Source: Bacillus sp. B1-b2 (GTDB taxonomy: Bacteria; Bacillota; Bacilli; Bacillales; Cytobacillaceae). From it: a stretch of DNA of 64,000 nt. Below are positions 26,301-33,480 of the stretch, piece after piece. The translations under genes were made by a program, and so were the position numbers. Each line of letters starts with the position of its first letter. Position 1 is the stretch's first letter. A model generated the notes under the pieces. It saw only the letters and a program-made list of their open reading frames with translations, did no database searches and was not told the origin of the DNA. The stretch is from assembly GCF_009183415.1 (NCBI RefSeq), contig NZ_WEHU01000011.1, positions 96,876 through 160,875 of the forward strand. Direction: 5' to 3'.

Positions 26301-27980
26301 GAGTATAGTGTTTTGGAAGGAGATACCTTGGAAATTATTGCGAAGCGCTATAATACAACTATTGAAGTATTACGAAAACTAAATGATTTAGAAACTGACA
26401 AGGTCGAACGGAATCAAAAAATACTCTTACCAGTGACAGCGAGTGAGGTAATGAACCTTGGTTATTTATACTCAGGGAATACTAGTCAATATGTTGACAT
26501 TGTAAATCAGACTTCTAGCGCTATTAATACGGTATCCCCTAGCTATTTTGATATTAATACAGATGGAACATTAAAGCTTTCGAATAGTGTTGATACAGCA
26601 TTTATTAATGAAATGCATCGTCAAGGAATTCGAGTAGTTCCATTTTTAAGTAACCATTGGGACCGCAACCTAGGTAGGATGATGCTAGAAAATAGAGAAC
26701 TGGCAGCACAGCAAATTGCCGATGCTATAGAAAAATTTAATTTAGACGGTGTGAATGTAGATATTGAGAATGTAACCGATCTCGATCGAGATAATTATAC
26801 AGAATTTGTTAAACTTTTACGTGAAAAGATACCTTTATCAAAAGAAGTTTCGGTGGCAGTTGCAGCAAATCCAAATGACTGGACAACTGGTTGGCATGGT
26901 TCATATGACTATACTAATTTGGCAAAGTACGCTGATTACTTAATGATTATGAGCTATGATGAAAGTTACCCAGGTGGGATGTCAGGTCCTGTAGCTAGTG
27001 CACCTTGGGTAGAAGATTCTATTCAATATGCTTTAAATAAGCAGGTGAGTGCTGAAAAAATTGTGATTGGAGTTGCTCACTATGGACGATATTGGATAGA
27101 AGGGATATCTTATGGAGGGTATGGAATCACTAATACACAGGTAGACGATCTAGTGAAGAAATATAATGGTACTGTTGTATTAGATGAAGCTAGTAAATCG
27201 CCTAAAGCTGTCATTACGATCAAAGAAGGCGACCCGATTTCAATAATCGGAGGGAGTGTATGGACACCTGGTACTTATATAATTTGGTATGAAAACGAAG
27301 AATCTATTAAGCAAAAGTTAGCATTTGTGAACAAGTACAATCTTCGGGGTATTGGCAATTGGAGTATCACACAGGAGCGAGTAGAGGTTTGGAATAGTTA
27401 CGCTAGTGTTCTTCCATTGACGGTTCCTGTTACATCGACAGTTGATAAAGGTTCACCTGCAACTGTTCCTTCATACAAAACGTATGTTGTAAAAGCAGGA
27501 GATAATTTATGGCTGATTTCAAATCGGAACAATACTACTGTAAGTCAAATAAAAGAGCTGAACCAACTAACATCTGATAACATTTATATAGGACAGACAT
27601 TAAAATTGCCTATAACAACAACTTCATCAGAAACTGCTTCAACAGTACTTGAAACGGAATTACTTATATATCAAGTAGCTAGTGGTGATTCTTTGTCCGT
27701 CATTGCTGCACGAAATAATACTACTGTTAGTAAAATAAGAGAGTTAAATGGTCTTACTTCTGATGTAATATATGTTGGACAAACATTGAAGCTGCCAACG
27801 AATACAAAGGACTCTGTTGTCGTTAACTCCCAGCCAGAAACCTATATAGTTGTGAATGGAGATTCTTTATCAGTCATTGCAAAACGTTATAATACCACTG
27901 TAGCTAAGATAAAAGAAGAAAACAATTTAGATGAGGATATCGTTTATATTGGACAGAAGTTATTAATTACCACACTTTAA
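23367..27980 (+). CDS. Giant LysM / Ig-like / GH18 cell-wall hydrolase
   Basis: About 1537-residue surface protein. After a 50-residue N-terminal domain (ENDYTLIVYLNPSYEEFSDE) comes a signal-anchor-like hydrophobic segment (about 58-80). Five LysM repeats follow (about 100-395), six Ig-like repeats of about 85-100 residues with a DTAGN-type turn (about 415-985), one LysM (about 990-1035), a GH18 catalytic domain (about 1040-1350) with DGVNVDIE at 1127-1134 (acid Glu1134), and three C-terminal LysMs (about 1370-1537). LysM binds N-acetylglucosamine-containing glycans. The GH18 resembles spore YaaH/SleL-type N-acetylglucosaminidases, so peptidoglycan is the likely substrate. Starts GTG 23361, ATG 23367 and GTG 23370 all share GAGGTG at 23358-23363; ATG is chosen, and GTG 23370 is equally possible. 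Confidence 0.85.
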   Translation: MVKINNYELIQNENDYTLIVYLNPSYEEFSDELGRLHKNRTSLQEQINSLIRDKFSLISISTAKVMVGTMLVTTIYIGANYNQVSASTIGQIESAFLYDEYKVQSGESLSTIAKRFSVTVSDIKTVNGLTKDTIYVGQVLKLPFYTYTVTSGDSHSLIAKKLHTTSSAIRTYNQLTTDVIKIGQKLKIPQVTDLDRNNSTTSNTISSPSSTLVEESYTVVAGDSLSVIAKRFQTTVEEVRTLNNLSTDIIKIGQVLKIPQISSGNITTELTPPIDEIKTPPTTYNNLITYKVVTGDSLSLIAKKYDTTVEDIKIQNKLSSDVIFVGQSLSIPTNQEIQPSPSETKNTEATSYIVISGDSLSLIAKRFGITVEELKTINKLTSNIIYVGQKLTIPSDDSTDNVPPSEPVVDTTQQVSINNVRNYTIFGVTEPNVVVDITVSDRLNSSVSSTVTSTELGEFRSNFDLSTLENGELSIIVRATDSFGNASKERQFTITKEASLEPPVMNVTQQINSTTASEFQITGTARQNSTVDIVISDGINPNVKASAMTDENGTFTTMVNVSTLQDSPLTITAIQTSANGIQSKAAKLTTIKDTQVPVPIILNNSNDINEANQAAFLLTGLGEPTLKTLIEISDGTGKTLTMEGEVDSNGDFRMPVDVSSLHDGDVVIKMVQIDTAGNKSPVTVKTLKKDTKPPTIFTLNELPAIYEENMSNYTVSGISEPFVELEMSASDNNRSVSYSLTTDKNGNFDIPIDFRTFNDGNIILSFRAMDTAGNIGELDTLNLLKDTKAPTEVSLAYPPYVNRENQSQFSITGTSEEEGTNVEVILSDGDTDITKTATVSNNGFNLNFDLSILKDGQLSMTISQTDKVGNKGNPTVYTIVKDSIIENLDISKSGFHLGGIENVYTIIGMAEPYAKISGHLLNSEGTKLSNATTTADKNGYYSLAIHLNGVDIQDIRSGFLTQTDSVGNSSEGEAFNLFEYSVLEGDTLEIIAKRYNTTIEVLRKLNDLETDKVERNQKILLPVTASEVMNLGYLYSGNTSQYVDIVNQTSSAINTVSPSYFDINTDGTLKLSNSVDTAFINEMHRQGIRVVPFLSNHWDRNLGRMMLENRELAAQQIADAIEKFNLDGVNVDIENVTDLDRDNYTEFVKLLREKIPLSKEVSVAVAANPNDWTTGWHGSYDYTNLAKYADYLMIMSYDESYPGGMSGPVASAPWVEDSIQYALNKQVSAEKIVIGVAHYGRYWIEGISYGGYGITNTQVDDLVKKYNGTVVLDEASKSPKAVITIKEGDPISIIGGSVWTPGTYIIWYENEESIKQKLAFVNKYNLRGIGNWSITQERVEVWNSYASVLPLTVPVTSTVDKGSPATVPSYKTYVVKAGDNLWLISNRNNTTVSQIKELNQLTSDNIYIGQTLKLPITTTSSETASTVLETELLIYQVASGDSLSVIAARNNTTVSKIRELNGLTSDVIYVGQTLKLPTNTKDSVVVNSQPETYIVVNGDSLSVIAKRYNTTVAKIKEENNLDEDIVYIGQKLLITTL

Positions 27981-28050
27981 TTAATTAAGCACCTCGACTA
28001 AGGAGTTGGAAGAATTTCATTTTAATAACTTTCAGTTCCTTTAAATAATG

Positions 28051-28092
28051 AAAAAGCCTCGAATCCTTTTTGCTAAGGGTTAGAGGCTTTTT
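28051..28092 (+). terminator. Terminator after the GH18 gene
   Basis: AAAAGCCTC (28052-28060) pairs with GAGGCTTTT (28083-28091) around a 22-base loop, followed by TTAG. Confidence 0.75.
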
Positions 28093-28145
28093 AGAGCTGT
28101 GTTTAAAGAGCACTTTCATTAACGAGAGTAGAACTCTCTGAAATT

Positions 28146-28221
28146 GGGCAAGCATTCTTATAATGAAGGTAGAAACGGTGCAGCATTCCTGTAATAAATG
28201 AAGAGAACCTTTCTTGTGTCA
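28146..28221. repeat. Array repeat, copy E (partial plus full type A)
   Basis: A compressed unit GGGCAAGCATTCTTATAATG is followed by a full one starting at 28174, ACGGTGCAGCATTCCTGTAA, then TAAATGAAGAGAACC and TTTCTTGTGTCAC. Confidence 0.7.
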
Positions 28222-28360
28222 CAAATACGGTTAGTGAAAGATGAAAGAAAAGATGCAGTTTAATTGAAGAAGGTTTTCTAGTTTTAAAAAGAGAATATTA
28301 ACATTAGGGATAGTAAAGCTTTTTATTGCTAGAAAGATAAGTGAGAGCGAGTGATGATAA

Positions 28361-28984
28361 GTGTTGGACGTTTTAAGGATATTTGTTGCGTTAGTTTTGG
28401 GTTACCTTTTAGGAAGCCTTAATACTGCAGTGATTGTAGGGAAAATATATGGCAAGGAAATAAGAAGTCATGGAAGTAAAAATGCCGGGCTTACTAATAC
28501 TTTAAGAGTATTAGGTAAATCTGCTGCTGCGTTTGTCCTTGTGGGTGATATATTAAAGGGCATTATTGCATGTTTAATAGGCTTATACTTAAATGTTTCC
28601 TTTTTTTCGGGGGATGCTAGTGATTGCTTAAGCCTTCTAGCGACAGGAGCTGGAGCAGTGATAGGGCATAACTGGCCGATATATTTTAGGTTTAAAGGAG
28701 GTAAGGGCGCACTTACAGCAGTGGCTGTATTATTTATGGCTGACTGGATTTTGGCAATTCTATGTATTGGATTTTTTGTGATATTAGTCGCTGTAACTCG
28801 TTATGTTTCTTTAGGATCAATAGGTGCTACAATACTTGTTGCTGCTATTTCATTTATCCCATTTTGGGGTCATACTTTTTACTTTAATATATTTGTTTGT
28901 TTAATGTCGGTTATGGTAATTTTTAGACATATGAAAAATATTCAAAGACTACTTTCAGGGTCAGAAAGTAAACTCTCTTTTTGA
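28361..28984 (+). CDS. PlsY-family acyl-phosphate glycerol-3-phosphate acyltransferase
   Basis: 207-residue polytopic membrane protein of the PlsY family, which transfers acyl groups from acyl-phosphate to glycerol-3-phosphate at the start of phospholipid synthesis. Motif 1 is GSLNTAVIVGKIYGKEIRSH then GSKNAGLTN (the usual form is GSGNxGATN). Motif 2 is FKGGKGALTAVA and motif 3 RYVSLGS. Substitutions in motif 1 suggest a paralogue beside the housekeeping plsY, not the essential copy. The start is GTG 28361 with a weak GAGAGCGAGTGA upstream; TTG 28364 is an alternative. It lies among array repeats. Confidence 0.8.
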   Translation: MLDVLRIFVALVLGYLLGSLNTAVIVGKIYGKEIRSHGSKNAGLTNTLRVLGKSAAAFVLVGDILKGIIACLIGLYLNVSFFSGDASDCLSLLATGAGAVIGHNWPIYFRFKGGKGALTAVAVLFMADWILAILCIGFFVILVAVTRYVSLGSIGATILVAAISFIPFWGHTFYFNIFVCLMSVMVIFRHMKNIQRLLSGSESKLSF

Positions 28985-29107
28985 ATAATTTTTACGGAAA
29001 TTGTTCCAACAATGAAATTAATAGTTGAAGATCTTTTCTTTTCAACTATAGGTAGCATTATACCTGTATTATTATTGAAAAAAATACGGGAGTAGAAAAG
29101 AAATACA

Positions 29108-29156
29108 CATAACGAACGGGCACATTGAAGCTCATAAGGATATTGTGCTTTTTAAG
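29108..29156. repeat. Array repeat, divergent copy J
   Basis: CATAACGAACGGGCACATTG ... GGATATTGTGCTTTTTAAG. It shares the AACGGGC lead-in with other copies, and GCACA.TTG can pair with the later TTGTGC to give a terminator-like hairpin with a T-run. Confidence 0.45.
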
Positions 29157-29331
29157 GCAGTTACAAGTTTAAGTAAAATGTGAAATATTGTACTTAAACA
29201 AAAGTTGCCACAAATAAAAATTATTATAAGGCTGATGAATGTTGGGTTGTTACAAACAACTATTTCACTTGACAATTATTCATATATACTTGAACGAATA
29301 GGTAGGTGAATATAAAAGATTGTATTACTAG

Positions 29332-29393
29332 GCTAACGGGTACTATTTTTTTAAATAAATGGGGAACGTTTCTCTTCTGTCGCTATAGGGGCA
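29332..29393. repeat. Array repeat, copy F (upstream half)
   Basis: CTAACGGGTACTATTTTTTT, then AAATAAATGGGGAACG and TCGCTATAGGGGCAG. The last 14 bases are almost identical to 31708-31722, where the full unit continues into the type A core. Confidence 0.65.
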
Positions 29394-29452
29394 GAATTGT
29401 GGAACAATGATCTAAGAAATAGAAAGTAAATGAGGGAGGTGAGTATCTATCT

Positions 29453-29986
29453 ATGATTATTTGGTTTCGACATTTACCACAAAAAAATATGGATTTTTCA
29501 GAATGGACTCCTTTCATACGGAATAATTGGTATCGAAAACATTATATGAATTTTGTATATATACTCCAGATAATTATATTTCTAATACCCTATTTCTTTA
29601 GGTCGGGATTCACTAATATTAATATTTTTTCACTCATCATAATAGGTATTCTTGTCTTCATCATTCACGAATGTTTACATATTATTGTTATATACAAAAA
29701 AGGTGATATCAGTTTAACATTTAGCGGTATATTTTTTTGGCTAAATACTAATGAACCTCTCTCAAAATCGAGATTCTGGGTTTTTATGAGTTTGCCCTTT
29801 ATTATATTATCTGTTGTGCCTGCTATTATGTCCCTCTATACAACAGGTAATAGCAGAGAAATCTTGTTATTTATATGTTGGTTTAATTCATTAATTTCCT
29901 CTTCAGATATCTACAACTCCTTTTTAATAGCTATAAAACCAAGGAACACAGTTTATTGCAGAGGTTACTACAAAGTAAATAATTAA
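29453..29986 (+). CDS. DUF3267-type membrane protein with HExxH-like motif
   Basis: 177-residue membrane protein with about four hydrophobic helices (about 33-48, 58-82, 105-125 and 133-155). The second ends in IIHECLHIIVIY, a zinc-protease HExxH motif (His-Glu-Cys-Leu-His), as in the DUF3267 family of putative intramembrane metalloproteases. No third zinc ligand is obvious. The substrate is unknown. ATG 29453 follows GAGGGAGGTGAG about 12 bases upstream, a rather long spacing. It is a single gene between array repeats. Confidence 0.72.
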   Translation: MIIWFRHLPQKNMDFSEWTPFIRNNWYRKHYMNFVYILQIIIFLIPYFFRSGFTNINIFSLIIIGILVFIIHECLHIIVIYKKGDISLTFSGIFFWLNTNEPLSKSRFWVFMSLPFIILSVVPAIMSLYTTGNSREILLFICWFNSLISSSDIYNSFLIAIKPRNTVYCRGYYKVNN

Positions 29987-30047
29987 TAAATAATTTCATA
30001 ATCAGACGACTTATTTATAGCCTGAGCATAGTAAAAACCTTAGTTGT

Positions 30048-30123
30048 TCTTCAACGGGTGCGATTCTTCAATAACGGGGTAGCGCTTTTCCCTTATTAAA
30101 GTAACAAAGTAAGTTAGTGAAAG
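30048..30123. repeat. Array repeat, type B copy
   Basis: CAACGGGTGCGATTCTTCAA, TAACGGGGTAGC, GCTTTTCCCTTATTAAAGTA, ACAAAG. The CTTTTCCCTTATTAAAGTAA stretch is identical to 35229-35249. Confidence 0.7.
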
Positions 30124-30179
30124 AAGTTTGATTTTACATAAATCAAATGTACATGATGTTAAAGCTATTAAATTTGTAC

Positions 30180-30208
30180 TTGAACAATCAATTTTCATGT
30201 TATAAAAT
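30180..30208 (+). promoter_or_regulatory. Promoter candidate for the leader ORF and pyrH-like gene
   Basis: TTGAAC (30180-30185), 17-bp spacer, TAAAAT (30203-30208). It would start transcription about 15 bp before the leader ORF's GGAAGGGG. Confidence 0.45.
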
Positions 30209-30237
30209 GGAAAAAACAAATGGAAGGGGTAGATTTT

Positions 30238-30342
30238 ATGTTAATGCAAAAGATGTTATTTAATCTATGTTCTTCCATTTTAATATTTTTAATCGGAGCT
30301 AAAGTTAATCACTTTGGCTCCTTTATTTTTGAGGAGGAATAA
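30238..30342 (+). CDS. 34-residue leader ORF upstream of the pyrH-like gene
   Basis: ATG 30238 to TAA 30340-30342, with GGAAGGGG at 30222-30229. It encodes a hydrophobic peptide (MLFNLCSSILIFLIGA core). The ORF runs straight through the terminator-like hairpin at 30295-30330 and ends one base before the ATG of the UMP-kinase-like gene, so its last codons contain that gene's GAGGAGG. This layout fits a leader peptide that couples translation to downstream transcription and initiation. A small membrane protein is also possible. Confidence 0.5.
   Translation: MLMQKMLFNLCSSILIFLIGAKVNHFGSFIFEEE
30295..30330 (+). terminator. Terminator-like hairpin inside the leader ORF
   Basis: GGAGCTAAAGT (30295-30305) pairs with ACTTTGGCTCC (30311-30321) with one G-T pair and a 5-base loop, followed by TTTATTTTT. 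Ribosomes translating the leader would cover it. Confidence 0.6.
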
Positions 30343-30343
30343 A

Positions 30344-31078
30344 ATGGGCAAATTCAATAGAGTATTACTTAAATTAAGTGGTGGAGCTTTAGTTAGTAAT
30401 GAAGGTGAAAGTTTTGGTGTAGACAATTTAGAACATATAACTGATGAAATCTTATCATTAACTAATATCGGAATTGAAGTATGCGTGGTAGTCGGCGGTG
30501 GGAATATTTTTAGAGGTAACTTAGCCAGCAAATGGGGGATTGATAGAGTAGAAGCTGATAATATTGGTACACTAGGAACTATTATTAATAGTTTGATGCT
30601 CAGAGGTGTGTTGAAAAGTAAAACAGTAAAGGAAATTAGGGTAATGACTTCCGTTCCCGCTCCGTCTGTTGCAGAACCTTATATTAGACTAAAGGCTATG
30701 CAACACTTAGATAAAGGATATATTGTAATCTTCGGCGGTGGAAATGGACAGCCATTTGTAACAACAGATTATCCTAGTGTCCAAAGGGCTGTTGAAATGA
30801 ATTGTGATTCCATTTTAGTAGCTAAACAAGGGATAAATGGCGTATACACTGCTGATCCTAATACATCTAATGAAGCTAAAATGTTTAAACAATTAAATTA
30901 TAATGATGTTGTTCAAAAAAATATTAAAGTAATGGATCAATCGGCTTTATTATTAGCAAGAGACTTTGATCTACCTGTACATATTTTTGATTTCAATGAA
31001 CCTGGTGTTATGAAGAGACTTTCAGAGGGTGAGCGTATAGGGACAATAATAAATAAGGGTGAGACGACTTTACTTTAA
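30344..31078 (+). CDS. UMP-kinase-like amino-acid-kinase family protein (PyrH paralogue)
   Basis: 244-residue protein of the amino-acid-kinase fold closest to PyrH. Visible are the phosphate-binding RVLLKLSGGAL (6-16, Lys10), VVVGGGNIFRG, VTTDYPSVQRAVEM and GVYTADPNT. UMP kinase makes UDP from UMP and ATP. The housekeeping pyrH normally lies with tsf and frr, so this is probably a second copy or a divergent kinase for another nucleotide. For example, the usual KLSGEAL is KLSGGAL here. ATG 30344 follows GAGGAGG at 30331-30337. The longer TTG start at 30314 would run through the hairpin and is rejected. Confidence 0.8.
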   Translation: MGKFNRVLLKLSGGALVSNEGESFGVDNLEHITDEILSLTNIGIEVCVVVGGGNIFRGNLASKWGIDRVEADNIGTLGTIINSLMLRGVLKSKTVKEIRVMTSVPAPSVAEPYIRLKAMQHLDKGYIVIFGGGNGQPFVTTDYPSVQRAVEMNCDSILVAKQGINGVYTADPNTSNEAKMFKQLNYNDVVQKNIKVMDQSALLLARDFDLPVHIFDFNEPGVMKRLSEGERIGTIINKGETTLL

Positions 31079-31222
31079 TGTAAGAAACATACAGGTTAAT
31101 CTGAGTTAGTGACATAAGTGAATAGTATAGAAACTTAATAAAGTAATTTATTATGAACCAACCAAATTAGTCTATTATTATAAGCTAGTTAGGTTCTCTT
31201 GTTATTTACTATGTTAAAAGTC

Positions 31223-31272
31223 ACAGACAGTATTCCTGTAGTAAGGAAATATTGTTTATGGAAGTAAATTGG
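31223..31272. repeat. Array repeat, copy I (type A)
   Basis: CAGACAGTATTCCTGTAGTA, AGGAAATATTGTTTATGGAA, GTAAATTGG: a clearly related but drifted copy of the type A core. Confidence 0.55.
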
Positions 31273-31291
31273 CAATTTAGTGCAGGAACAA

Positions 31292-31300
31292 TGTTATAAT
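31292..31300 (+). promoter_or_regulatory. Extended -10 promoter candidate
   Basis: TGTTATAAT is a perfect TGnTATAAT, 41 bp before the TTG start at 31341. TTGGCA lies 20 bp upstream of the hexamer, too far for a standard -35. Confidence 0.45.
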
Positions 31301-31340
31301 AAATATGGGTAAATTTGGTTGTTGTTGGGAGGGTGAAGAG

Positions 31341-31655
31341 TTGGCTATTTGGAAAATGTATTTAATTACTACAATTGAAATTATACTATTCTTAGTTGTT
31401 GGTTTTTTACTAACTGATAATGTTCTAAAAAATGTTTATGAAAGTGCTGGAATTAGATTTATGGGCAACGTTTGGGTCGTATGGTTTGGTTTATCATTTA
31501 TGCTTTTAGGTTTATATACAGTTGTACTCTCCTTTGTATCAAAGGAAAGTCGGTTACTGAAAGAAAGATTAACCTCCAAAACATTTTGGTTAATTGTAAT
31601 TGCTTCTACTGTTGGGGTTTTTATTCCATTTTTTATAGGCGAAATTCCTTTTTAA
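31341..31655 (+). CDS. Three-helix membrane protein of unknown function
   Basis: 104-residue hydrophobic protein with three predicted membrane helices (about 6-24, 40-63 and 80-99). I start it at TTG 31341, which has GGGAGGGTGA at 31327-31336. The ATG at 31305 lies at the predicted transcription start of the extended -10 promoter and has no ribosome-binding site. No family recognised. It is followed within 10 bp by the tandem array repeats and then the IS110 element. Confidence 0.6.
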   Translation: MAIWKMYLITTIEIILFLVVGFLLTDNVLKNVYESAGIRFMGNVWVVWFGLSFMLLGLYTVVLSFVSKESRLLKERLTSKTFWLIVIASTVGVFIPFFIGEIPF

Positions 31656-31662
31656 CTCTTCA

Positions 31663-31794
31663 ACCAACGGGGGCTTTCCTTAAATAAAAGGTAGATCTTC
31701 TCTAATGTCGCTATAGGGGTAGCAATCCTGTAATAAGTGAAACCTTGCTTATGGGAGAAAAGGGGCAGCATTCCTGTAATAAGTGAAAATGCGG
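31663..31794. repeat. Array repeats in tandem next to the IS110 element
   Basis: Full-length unit: CCAACGGGGGCTTTCCTTAA, AATAAAAGGTAGATC, TCGCTATAGGGGTAGC (31708-31723), then the type A core 31717-31762, and immediately a second core from 31763 (GGGGCAGCATTCCTGTAATA) that loses similarity after about 31789. This is the most complete copy in the window. Confidence 0.8.
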
Positions 31795-31882
31795 TTTGAA
31801 TGAAAGAAGACCTCTTGATAAGATAAATGTGTCCTGAGCTGGCCAGCAAAAAGGAACAAAATATCTATTCGGAGGTCTCAAC

Positions 31883-33178
31883 ATGAATTATAACCAAAAT
31901 CATAAAATAGCTCAAATTACACCTAAAACCTTAGTCATTGGTATTGATATTGCCAAACATCATCACGTAGCTAGAGCACAGGACTATCGAGGAATAGAGC
32001 TAGGTTCTACTTGCTTTTTTGATAATACTCAAGAAGGAGTTAGGACATTTATTCATTGGATTACTCAAATTAAAGATTCATACGAAATGGAGTCTGTCAT
32101 TACTGGAATGGAGCCAACAGGGCATTATTGGCTTAATTTAGCTCATATTCTAAAGGAGGAACAGATTAAGTTCGTCACGGTCAACCCCTTACACGTCAAG
32201 CACAGTAAGGAGCTAGACGATAACTCGCCAACTAAAAATGATGTTAAAGACGCAAAAGTCATTGCACAACTAGTCAAAGATGGTAGATACTCCGAACCAA
32301 CGATACCACAAGGAGTTTTCGCAGAACTGCGTGTGGCTAAGAAATTACGTGATCTATTAAATGTAGACTTACAAATAGTGCAAGGACAGGTACACAACTG
32401 GATTGATCGTTATTTTCCAGAGTTCTTTACTGTTTTTAAAAGTTGGGAAGGGAAGGCAGCTCTTCATTTATTAAAGCTTGAAGCATTACCGGAAGAACTG
32501 GTGAGATATACAGAAGAAGAATTACTAGAATACCTTAGACAAGCAGTGAAACGCAGTATAGGGATTAAGAAGATTCAAGTTTTAAAAGAAGCAGCCAATC
32601 GCTCGATTGGCATCCGTCAGGGTGCCATGATGGCTAAAATGGAATTAAGAACGTTAATCCAAAAGTATGAACTCATTCAAAACAAGTTCGAAGAGCTTGA
32701 CCAAACTCTGGATACACTACTTCAAGATATTCCAGGCGTTGATCAAATGTTAGAAATAACAGGAATTGGACGCGATACAGTGGCAGGTTTCTTCGCTGAA
32801 GTAGGTGATTTGAGTGAATACAATCATCCACGCCAAATAACCAAACTGGCTGGACTTAGCTTAAAAGAAAATACATCAGGTAAGCATAAAGGGAGGACTA
32901 GAATAACCAAACGTGGTCGAAAGAAATTACGAGCATTGTTATTCCGGGCATCTATGATTCTAGTAGCCAAGAACAAAGCCTTTAAAGCCCTACATCATTA
33001 CTACACAACGAGACCTGACAATCCGTTGAAAAAGATGCAGTCTTTAATTGCTTTGTGTAATAAGCTCATCCGTATACTCTTCTCTATTGGTAAGAAACAG
33101 TTTGTGTTTCAAGAGGAGAAGATGTTGAAGGACATCCCTCATATGCATGCATTTATCCAAGAACCAGTAGCAGCTTAA
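31883..33178 (+). CDS. IS110-family transposase (DEDD recombinase)
   Basis: 431-residue transposase. The N-terminal RuvC-like DEDD domain has acidic residues at Asp22 (GIDIAK), Glu77 (GMEPTG), Asp120 and Asp123 (KNDVKDAKVIAQL). A long helical linker (about 190-280) leads to the C-terminal Transposase_20 domain (about 285-370: ITGIGRDTVAGFFAEVGDL, AGLSLKENTSGKHKG), where the catalytic serine region lies, followed by a basic TRITKRGRKKLR. These enzymes use a DNA strand-exchange mechanism guided by a structured RNA from the element's own non-coding end. TCGGAGG precedes ATG 31883. The gene looks intact. Confidence 0.92.
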   Translation: MNYNQNHKIAQITPKTLVIGIDIAKHHHVARAQDYRGIELGSTCFFDNTQEGVRTFIHWITQIKDSYEMESVITGMEPTGHYWLNLAHILKEEQIKFVTVNPLHVKHSKELDDNSPTKNDVKDAKVIAQLVKDGRYSEPTIPQGVFAELRVAKKLRDLLNVDLQIVQGQVHNWIDRYFPEFFTVFKSWEGKAALHLLKLEALPEELVRYTEEELLEYLRQAVKRSIGIKKIQVLKEAANRSIGIRQGAMMAKMELRTLIQKYELIQNKFEELDQTLDTLLQDIPGVDQMLEITGIGRDTVAGFFAEVGDLSEYNHPRQITKLAGLSLKENTSGKHKGRTRITKRGRKKLRALLFRASMILVAKNKAFKALHHYYTTRPDNPLKKMQSLIALCNKLIRILFSIGKKQFVFQEEKMLKDIPHMHAFIQEPVAA

Positions 33179-33199
33179 TCACTATTAAACTAACTATTA

Positions 33200-33480
33200 A
33201 CAAATAGATTTGAAAAGATGAACGGACAAAATCAGCATGGGATTAGTCGGCAACGCAACTAACGTAAGGACTTAGATCCTGTGGGGCAGCATGACCGACA
33301 TCCACCTTATGGAAAGGTTGAACGAAGGAATGTGGGAGCGAAGACTCTGTGAGACTTGGGAGGGTAGACCCCCATAAGATATGTGGACATCCATTGGTGC
33401 GTACATACCTAATCTTCCAACTTTTAGAAAATTATCGTAGGTTGGCTAGTTTCTTGCGCTCATTTTTCTCGTAAACTGTT
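33200..33480 (+). ncRNA. Candidate bridge/seek RNA of the IS110 element
   Basis: Non-coding and relatively GC-rich compared with its surroundings, with a run of potential hairpins. One is 33355-33378 (CTTGGGAGGG TAGA CCCCCATAAG), and another is an internal pairing between 33297-33303 and 33331-33336. In IS1111-type elements the guide RNA (called seekRNA or bridge RNA) comes from the end downstream of the transposase gene, which is this interval. RNA ends and guide loops are not determined. Confidence 0.45.

Larger units (their letters stand above)
28985..29452. other. Intergenic region with two repeat fragments
   Basis: 468 bp. It contains a hairpin ATAGTTGAA/TTCAACTAT (29021-29049) without a T-run and the two repeat copies listed separately (29108-29156 and 29332-29393). 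I see no ORF. Confidence 0.5.
31795..33480 (+). mobile_element. IS110-family insertion sequence (IS1111-like layout)
   Basis: One DEDD transposase gene with a short left flank (about 90 bp) and a long non-coding right flank (about 300 bp), the layout of the IS1111 group. The left flank has a 7-bp inverted repeat AGACCTC/GAGGTCT (31808-31814 and 31872-31878) and a perfect palindrome GCTGGCCAGC (31838-31847). The exact ends cannot be fixed: this family has no clear terminal inverted repeats or target duplication. The left end falls in or just after a tandem array repeat. Confidence 0.75.
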
